Assembly: GCA_963931865.1 (NCBI GenBank)
Contig: OZ007517.1
Location: forward strand, 3,352,164 to 3,416,163
From: Axinella damicornis
Lineage: Eukaryota; Porifera; Demospongiae; Axinellida; Axinellidae
Reading direction: 5' to 3'
Length of the DNA: 64,000 bases
A program made the translations under genes and the position numbers. Within the stretch, counting starts at the first letter, position 1, and every line of letters begins with the position of its first letter. Below the pieces are notes generated by a model. The model had not been told where the DNA came from. It did not search any database and saw only the letters and a program-made list of their open reading frames with translations. Below are positions 56,446 to 64,000 of this stretch, in pieces.

Positions 56446-58995
56446 GCCCTGAAGAAGACATTGGAAGAGAAGTGCAATTGCAAGCAAGAGTACTGTTACC
56501 AGTACTCTCCAACCATTCATTTTTCCCTGTTAGAAATTGCTACTCTCAACATTCCAATGGATGATGCAGAGAGTCAGGGATACTGTGTCGAGCCATCCCG
56601 TCCATATACTCAGATGGGATTACACGCAAACCAGGTAACTAATGCATGTATACACGAATGTTCATTGGACAGTAATGGTACGTATTTATTATGTGTGCAT
56701 GCATGAGAATTGCAAACAATGACATCTAATCACTACCACTACTGTTATACACAATTAGATATCCAAAAAGGAAGTGGACCATCCAGTATGTGACCTGAAT
56801 GATGTAAACCCTCCACAAATACTGTTACTCATATCTGCACGAGATCGTAGCACCATCCCAACCAAACCTCTGCACTGCAAACTGAGACTGGAGGGAATTA
56901 TTGAGCAGGATGAGACCACCATCCACCTTAAGGTCCCTCCCGATGAATGTTATGGACTGCAGCATCTTACAAGATCCACCTCAGATAGTTACACCGACAG
57001 TACGTACACTACTTTCTATAATTGTGCATGTTATGGAATATTTATGACTCGTGTTGTGAAGCCTTGGTAGATGATGCGGGTCGCAAGCAACCCTTTTAGA
57101 AACGCAGTAGCACATATGTGCTACTGTACCTGTAATTGATGTCTTGGTGTTTCTATCACCTATCACCATTCATCATTAATTTTGGTAAGAATTGCGGCCC
57201 AATCATGCGCTGAATGCCAGATCTATAATTATATGTTACCATCGCCTATTCAGCATTTTCCCTTTGGAGGGACATAACCTTGGGGGCTATGAAAGACAAA
57301 GACTATTTACACAGTGCATTATTTTGTATGCAGGTGTTCGTTCTAAATCAACCGTTCATTCTTCACATAATGGAACAGGAAGGGTGACTGCAGCTGTCCC
57401 AAGCAAAATTCAAAGTAAGTGCACACAATAATAATTCACTACTATTGCTCAAACTTCACAAGGTCCAGTGTGTTCCTGTACAGTCATAGAGTCTGTAAAC
57501 TGTCTAGCTGATGATACATGCTAGATAATAATTGATGACATACACATTAAGTAGCTGGAACCATTTGACAAAGCTCTACCCATGTAACAACTGACAACTG
57601 AAGCTAGTTTGGTAGTGCATGGAGTTTACATCTGACTGCACTCATTATAGCCTCGTTCCCAGGCGCTCGGTAATTGGGGAGAAGAGCACCTGGTATCCAC
57701 TGTTCGCGCATGCGCGGCTCCCCAGGTTTTTGTGGGGAACTTAGAAACTACTGCTATACTAGTCCGTGTTCCACGACCGTACATTACTGAAACACGGAAG
57801 TCGTTTACATCTACAAGACACAGCTCTGTTCAACCAAGCTGTTCCGTACGCCCTCGGTAAGGTCGGAAAGGCAGGAATGGTGCTAAAGGACGAACAACTG
57901 ACAGCAATACAGCACGTACATAATGGTAAGAATGTCTTTGTATGGCTACACACGGCCTGGTCAAATTTATCTTTGGGCTCTTACCGTTTGTATCGTGCTT
58001 CGCGTCGACCTCGGAAAGGCTGAAGCGGCGTATTGCCGTCCACAGTCTGGCACAGACTTCGAAACCATGGCCCCGCATGTTGCTGCTGTCGTATATTTTA
58101 CCGAATATTTTGTCCGTGTTATTTCAGCTTACATTTCTCGATGAATTATATGGAGAATGTAACGGAACTGCTCGCACATGCGCAAACAGTGGATACAAGG
58201 CGCTCTTCTCCCCAATTTAATACCAAGCTCCTGTTAACGAGGCTACACTCATTATTATTGCATGACTGTATGAGCTCAGTGATCTCCCCACTACCTACAG
58301 CTGATCTGGATCCTGAAGTACAATATAGCAGGAGGTTGTTTTCTGGCAAGCAAACCCCAGAGTACAGGAAGATTCAGGACAACTATGCCACACTTTCCAA
58401 GACTTTGACATGCCATGTGCTTCCAAATGACCTTGCAAACAAGCTCTTTGCTGCTCATTTGATTGGTGAGGGTCTCAAGTGGAAAGCCAACAGCGACAAT
58501 GTGGATGACGCTGTACGAATTAACTGTCTGCTTACTGCAGTGCACGCCCAGATTGAGCTCAACTGTACAGTTTTTCAGAAGTTCGTTGAAATTCTTCAAA
58601 GCTATGTTCAGTTGGAGGAGTTATTGAAGCTTTTGATGAGTAAGTCACAAACATGAGTACTGTACCATGCACTTAGCAATGCACAATTCATTATTAGTGG
58701 GAGTGATGGAACATGTTCAGAAGTGAAGCTACACCTGTTGGTCATAGTCTACATATCTACACATTTACATGCACATACTACTAGTTAGGGCGGAAGAAGA
58801 AGATAAAAGTATATGATTGTACATTGTTTTTCGCAGATGTCATTGGTTAGTTCTACTTTGTGTTATTGTTGCGTACGTTCCTGTAGTTACATTGTATACA
58901 GAATATTAGCAGCAGTTCTGTTTCATTGTATGGTTAATTTTCTGTTCTGCTTTTCCTCAGTTGGATGTATAGCTGTAGTTATTATAACTCTTTAG
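56446..58995 (+). CDS. Partial gene with a possible death-fold (CARD-like) C-terminal domain
   Basis: Exons: 56446-56634, 56759-56999, 57334-57414, 58280-58639 and probably 58961-58995 (short hydrophobic tail IGCIAVVIITL, stop TAG). All phases close. The 5' part is missing: the first exon begins with an acceptor (tttag) and no ATG with leader was found upstream. The first exons encode no family I recognise (LLEIATLNIPMDD; QILLLISARDRSTIP; HLKVPPDECYGL). Exon 58280-58639 encodes helices (IQDNYATLSKTLTCHVLPND, LANKLFAAHLIGEG, DDAVRINCLLTAVHAQIELN, FQKFVEILQSY) whose spacing resembles a CARD/death-fold. Such domains are abundant in sponge immune-type proteins. Family assignment is tentative; existence of the gene is well supported. 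Confidence 0.6.
57648..58246. mobile_element. Foldback element carrying a RecQ-helicase-like fragment, inside the CARD-like gene
   Basis: Left arm tagcctcgttcccaggcgct... gtatccactgttcgcgcatg; right arm catgcgcaaacagtggatac... gttaacgaggct; these are imperfect inverted repeats about 65 bp long. The cargo reads PYALGKVGKAGMVLKDEQLT, AIQHVHNGKNVFVWL, then with frame changes FIFGLLPFVSCF, resembling the start of a RecQ helicase domain (Q-motif then Walker A region) with the GKS loop destroyed. The right edge is only about 30 bp from the acceptor of exon 58280-58639. Confidence 0.6.
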
Positions 58996-60000
58996 TGTCA
59001 ATTTGTGGATCCTGGTCGTACTGAAAATTACTCAGCAAGATATATGACTCAAACCACACCCATTCATATTAATAAAGACATTTGGCCAACTGTTCAAAAA
59101 TGTGCTTTGAAATGGACCTCCAATAAGGTGAGATCGTCCTTGTTTATACGCACAAAAGAACGTGACAGTAATGGCCCTCTAGCTCTGAGCAAGGGCTTTC
59201 TATAGTGCATGTGGTTACTGCAGCTGTTGATTTATAGTTAGCTACTATCAGTTGTGGGTGACTATAGCTGTTGTTTCACAGCCAATTGTTACACATCCAG
59301 CAGTTAGAAAGTGTGGCTAAATGCCGACAAGAGTCACTCCCAAAATAATCCGCTGTTGATGAATTAATACCAAGGCTCAAGCCTGATGAGCTGTAAAATT
59401 ATATTGAGAGTGAGCCTGCATCAAAGATTCAGTTTCGTGCATGTGATGTAGAGCGAATGGTTTTAGAGGTGTGTACAGTGACACGTGTACAGGGAAACTG
59501 CCTATAATTGCAGGACTGGACAGGCAACGTCATCGTCTAACGTCAGCTTGCCTGTTGGTGCCCGTGGTGGGCACATTTCACTTTACATTATTTCCTGTGT
59601 AGCTAGACATAGCTACAGGCACTTCTCTCAGTAAGCAGCAGATCAAGAATTGCTGAAAACATTTAATGCATTATTTCAGTGACCTGATCTTCTTCTGGTA
59701 TAACTATGTCTGCCATAGAATGCATGGATCTGAGGGGGCTCCTTCCTTGGCTTGTACTTACATAATTGTGCAGTTACTGTAGCTAGCATAACAGACGGCA
59801 TGTGTCTGAGGCACAATGCAGCTACAGATATGGAATAAAAGTCTAAAACCTTAATTGCTCATTCTCAATGACAGAGGATAGATTTGACAATGTTCAGGCA
59901 AATAAACAAGTATGAAACCATGAGTTCAGCACTTACAATATTGTTGCTCAAACAATAGTCACTTCCGGAAATAATTGCTGTAGTCATAACAGACACACCA
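58996..60000. other. 1-kb stretch with one doubtful exon
   Basis: The frame 59005-59205 begins VDPGRTENYSARYMTQTT, ... PTVQKCALKWTSNK, followed by aag/gtgaga, which looks like an exon with a donor at about 59128. I see no good acceptor and cannot link it to the preceding gene. The rest shows nothing recognisable. Confidence 0.35.
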
Positions 60001-60350
60001 TCTTGCATGAACCCAACCCCCACCGTCATGCACCCACCCTTATGAACCCACCCCCATGCACCCACCCCAGCCCCACCCTCATGCACCCACCCACCCCAGC
60101 CCCACCCTCATGCACCCACCCACCCCAGCCCCACCCTCATGCACCCACCCACCCCAGCCCCACCCTCATGCACCCACCCACCCCAGCCCCACCCTCATGC
60201 ACCCACCCACCTCAGCCCCACCCTCCCATGCTCCCCACCCTCCCATGCTCCCACCCTCCCATGCTCCCCACCCTCCCATGCTCCCACCCTCCCATGCTCC
60301 CACCCTCCCATGCTCCCACCCCCCAGCCCTACCCCCCATGCTCCCACCCC
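60001..60350 (+). repeat. C-rich compound minisatellite
   Basis: First about five 29-bp units (caccctcatgcacccaccca plus ccccagccc), then about seven 17-18-bp units (caccctcccatgctccc). The reading frames through it (HPPTPAPPSC...) are compositional. Almost no A and no unique sequence. Confidence 0.95.
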
Positions 60351-62080
60351 CGCTATCTATACCCGAACTTACCCTGGCGGTGAAAGGTTCAGCAAGGGTA
60401 AAGTTAAGGTGAGGGCTCACCTCACCTTAACCTCACCCGAGCTAAACCTAACCCGAATGGCTTGGACACAACTGGACTCGGTTTATATACTCGCAGAGCC
60501 CGCCTGCAAACGCGTGCATGCCGGCGTGCACGCTCCGGCAACGCAGTGATCTGATTGGTCGGCATCCGCGAGCAGTTCAAATTTGGCGGGTAATTCCCTG
60601 TGCACGCGTAAACTGTGGATTGTGATGAGCGTGATTCTGTCTCTGTCGTTTTTCTTCGGTCACCGATGCCGTTGGCCTCCTCTGGTAGGCCTCTGCCATT
60701 GGCGCTCCCTCTGTTGCTGCCCTTGTAGTTGACTGCGAATGGGTTCCATAGGCAAGTAGGATGGTGCCTAGCTAGACCCCATGACGCTTGGGAAAACGTC
60801 TGGCAAGGCTTGGCTTCTGGGGTTGTTCATTTGGGTTTGAGACTCCGGCCGATTCTGTTTAGTACTCCATCTGGTCGAAGGTAAGCGAAGAAAGAGAGTG
60901 GGAGAGGAGAGGGAAGGAAAGTAAAGAAGGCATGCAGTCAACTGCCCTGTATGCTTAGGAAAGATAGAGAGATAGCCACCACGGTCATAGTAGCTAGTTA
61001 TGAATCTGGTCAGCATTGTCAATGTGTTGTTGAAGATGATAGAGTTCATATTGTAGCCTTGTAGCTAACCTGTATATAGAAGCACTGTGACAAGGATTTT
61101 GATCCACACAAAATAATGTCCTTGATCACTAGTCTTGAGCTGTCTCTTCTGAAGCTCTCAAAGTACAAGTTCAAAGGGAAACGTAGCCACACCTCCTTTG
61201 CAGCTGAGAAAAGTTGATGATCTGTTGATCATTGTCACAGTTTTCTTGATCCCTTAAAGAACGTAGATCACTTGATTCCCACTTGCTAACAACCAACACA
61301 TAGGTGGTTGACAAAACAAAGGCCATCACACACACCCTAAGAGCCTGAGGGAATGTGGGCCTCCGGGGATGGTGTAGAGTAAAGAAATGATCATGATTAT
61401 CGGACACTTTATTACGCATTTCCATAGACCTAGTAGTTTGGTGTTATGGCTGTGAATATGTTGGGCTCCAAAGCCTCATTCATCGGCACTTAATTGGCCT
61501 TTAACTTTGGAGACCTACAATGTACATGTCTGCTACATGAAAGGCAGGATGATCACATTCATGAGCAGAAGACATTACAACAAAAACAATCATGACAATA
61601 GAAAATGAGGAAATCACAAGCATAAACGTATAGAAATAAGGATAGATAACAACTGTGAGTTATAAACACATAAAGAGGATCTTTTAGCCTACGGTTTTTG
61701 TCCAAGTATCTGACCGATCTTGTGACAGAGATGCGATTTGGTGAGTTCGTCATGCTCAGAGACAGTTCCAGTATCCGCATCCTCCAGGCCACACAGATCC
61801 TGGAATATTGGCTTCTTCCAACACCAGAAATGCCTGCTGCTTAGGACATTTCTACACCAAGAAGAAGGAACATAAATGTGAGGGGACATGGGAAGAGGCA
61901 ACTACGTACTCTAATCAGTGGCCTTCGACCTTCACACTGTGGTGTGCCTTACAATGAAGTGAATACTCTGGTTTGTTCATTGCTCAAGTCTTTAGGGGTC
62001 TTCTTGACAGTATGTGTGCAATGCGTCAGCCTGAAAGTATCAATGGAGTGACACAGCTACTAGCTAGCATATGTATTACA
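60351..62080. other. 1.7-kb stretch without a recognisable gene
   Basis: Short frames on both strands (for example 60768-61049 minus, 61171-61425 minus, 61559-61901 minus) have no domain signature or consistent splice context. A run ggtgagggctcacctcacct at about 60410 is a small inverted repeat. No feature can be supported. Confidence 0.5.
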
Positions 62081-62469
62081 AGTAGCTTCGCTCACTTCGC
62101 TCGCTCAGCTACTTCCCCCTTGTTCGTCTATGTCTATGTGAGTAATCCGGCACCGGACAGCTCTCTGTGCAGAGCTGCTGCTCCCCGATTGCGTCCGCCT
62201 CAGCTGCTATTCCCCAATTGCATCGATCCGTTTCAACTGCTGCTCCCTATTTGCGTCCACTTCAGCTGCTGCTCCCAGATTGCATCTGCCTCTGCTGCTG
62301 CTCCCCGATTGTGTCCACTTCGACTGCTGCTCCCCCATAGCATCTGCTTGTAGCCCCAGCTGTTCCAGCCCATCCCCAATGTTCTCGTACATTCTTCGGG
62401 GAGTTTGAGGTTCAGTACAGAGGTCGCGTGTCACTGGTCTAGTCCCGCCCCACGAACATCCCACTACCG

Positions 62470-62508
<39 letters not shown>

Positions 62509-62510
62509 AG
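62080..62510. mobile_element. Dispersed (CA)n/GAGCAGCAG repeat, copy 2 (inverse orientation)
   Basis: Same module order as 11097-11650 read on the other strand: agctacttc end at about 62090-62115, gctctctgtgcagagctgct, then ctgctgctccccgattgcgt units, gaggttcagtacag, tagtcccgccccacgaacatcc, then (CA)n to about 62507. The number of ctgctgctcccc units differs from copy 1, which shows that the internal minisatellite expands independently. Confidence 0.7.
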
Positions 62511-63116
62511 GAGCGCATGAGCTGCCGAAGGCGGAGAAGGAGCGTGTAACTCGCGAGTACTCGTGAGTGCCATCAAAATACAAATCTGTAGTAGTAATGA
62601 CTTCCATATTTGGAAAGCTGAAGCTCGTTTAAACTTTGCATGACGCCATACAGTGCACGTGACTCGTATATGGAATGTGCATGTGCAGGGCATGTACTAA
62701 GTACTAGCCTCGTTCGCGAAGCGTACTAGCAGTGACATCGAGAGTGAGCTACCTCAAGCGAAGCGAGTTCGGTTTGAAGAAGGAACTCCACGCCGATCCG
62801 AGGGTTGTGCCTTCAGCTTCAGGAAGTATCTCCCTGCAACATAATTCTATGTGCCAGGTGAAGGATTCTCCCATGAGACGCGCTATCAACCGGAGCATGA
62901 CTGTGCTGAAGTTTGCAAGAGCGAAACAGGCAGGGAACCAGTGAGTGGTCAGGACACCCCTGAAGGCTTGCACGCCAATAAAACTGCCCCTAGGTTAGCT
63001 GTATGACCTTATGACGTACCCGATCTATTCCAAAACGAGGAAGTACGTAACTAATTTGTATTTTGATGGCACTGAAGTTACACGCTCCTTCGCCGCCTTC
63101 GGTGGCTCATGCGCTC

Positions 63117-63159
<43 letters not shown>

Positions 63160-63177
63160 TACACACACACACATACA
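62475..63177. mobile_element. Element flanked by (CA)n with inverted arms
   Basis: Left (CA)n followed by aggagcgcatgagctgccga and catcaaaatacaaat; right atttgtattttgatg, then gctccttcgccgccttcggt and cgctcctg before a second (CA)n. The arms are inverted copies. The interior frame 62732-62944 (VSYLKRSEFGLKKELHADPR...) has no recognised domain. A related piece (caccttcggtggctcatgca) lies at about 28050. Confidence 0.65.
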
Positions 63178-63507
63178 TGTTAAAATCTTGATGTAGCAAC
63201 CTCTTCCCAAACAAAAATTGTGCGGGTAAAATGTTCGCTTTCAATCGTGGAAAAGGCAACAAGTACTTGCACCATGGTGTGTGGGCGGATGAAAGGCACC
63301 ACCACAGAGTGTATCTGCTATACACCCAGCTATGCCTTTGATCTTAGCCAGTGATCTTAGCATACACCCTAGCTAGGGGTGTATGGTTGCCAAGCAACAG
63401 TTTAAGGCAACTGGGGTATTCTTATCAAAACATAATTGGCAATTAGTGTGCATTATGTACAAGTCGCTGAACCATGGGTTACATGTACTAGGATATGTTA
63501 TAGTTAT

Positions 63508-63612
63508 ATCACGCCTAGGAGGGATGTATCCGGTTTACAGTCACGAGCACGAGGGCGCGAAGCGCCCGAGTGCGAGTGACTGTAAACCGGATACATCCCG
63601 ACTAGGCGTGAT
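63508..63612. repeat. Long hairpin near the right edge
   Basis: Arm gggatgtatccggtttacag with gtcac is matched exactly by gtgactgtaaaccggataca with tccc; outer ends atcacgcctag / ctaggcgtgat. The inner loop gcgcgaagcgc also pairs. No coding content. Confidence 0.9.
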
Positions 63613-64000
63613 CTAACTGGCTTATCTCACGTTGATTACTGTGGCTACGTCATAGTGCAGCACGGTTGCTACGGAGTCTCCTTGGTAACTGCTTGCGTCA
63701 CACTGCAGCACGGTTTAGTCTGGCTTCAGTTCAGTGTGTGTTAGCTAGCTAGCTGGCTGTATAGTCGTTGATGTCGTCGTTGAGAAGCAAGTAGCTAGTT
63801 GTTTGCGCGATTCTCGAGGAGTATTGGGCCTATATTCAGTGACGGATGGCGTGACAGCGAAACAGGACGACTCCCACGTTGGAATTACGAAGAAGGGCCG
63901 TCTTCGATGTTAGTCAAAGCGGTTTAAACGTAGAAGGAAAGCGAAGAGAGAAGCCTAGTGCTCCCGTAAATGCAAAGGGACTGAAGACAAAATGACTGAA

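Noticed and set aside
60003..60549. Pro/His-rich frames up to 136 codons
   Set aside because: Translation of a C-rich minisatellite; several frames open at once.
61559..61901. Minus-strand terminal exon candidate
   Set aside because: Two frames are equally possible, no partner exon is visible and no domain is recognised.

Overview
The window is animal genomic DNA, most likely from a demosponge. Genes are split into many short exons with GT-AG (three times GC-AG) introns. The domain sets (adhesion GPCR with Calx-beta, an Ig/EGF secreted protein, an FN3 receptor tyrosine phosphatase, a centrosomal SSX2IP-like protein) are metazoan, and the dense palindromic mobile elements fit sponge genomes. 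The sponge assignment is inference; 'metazoan' is firm. No bacterial, organellar, rRNA, intact tRNA or CRISPR feature was found.

Layout. (1) 1-9768, minus strand: an adhesion GPCR gene, running off the left edge at its 3' end. Exons encode signal peptide, Calx-beta, HormR, GAIN, GPS and 7TM. (2) 10477-15818, minus: a secreted-type protein with signal peptide, Cys-rich module, three Ig domains, three EGF domains and a charged tail built from six consecutive 60-bp exons. (3) 17843-35845, minus: an 18-kb SSX2IP/ADIP-like coiled-coil gene with 16 exons in unbroken phase (about 523 aa). Its introns are packed with transposons, a 37-G run, an 0.8-kb purine-only repeat and a decayed Ty3/gypsy-like element. 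(4) 35.9-42.1 kb: a transposon-rich block (TIR elements, a truncated LINE, a three-copy repeat family). (5) 42182-54711, plus: a complete receptor-type tyrosine phosphatase, 25 exons, about 1405 aa, with an active D1 and a dead D2. (6) 56446-58995, plus: a partial gene ending in a possible death-fold (CARD-like) domain. (7) 59-64 kb: minisatellites, microsatellites and hairpin elements without a clear gene.

The genes are not a pathway cluster, but four of the five encode surface, secreted or signalling proteins. Exon coordinates were read by hand from splice sites. Codon phase closes across every junction listed for genes 2, 3 and 5 and nearly all of gene 1.

The points most worth a second look are: an Ig domain on the cytoplasmic side of the phosphatase that has lost both disulfide cysteines; the array of identical-length 60-bp exons; decayed EGF exons lying between live ones; and a large family of foldback elements sharing a TAGCCTCGTTCCCAGGC end, one of which appears to carry a RecQ-helicase fragment.
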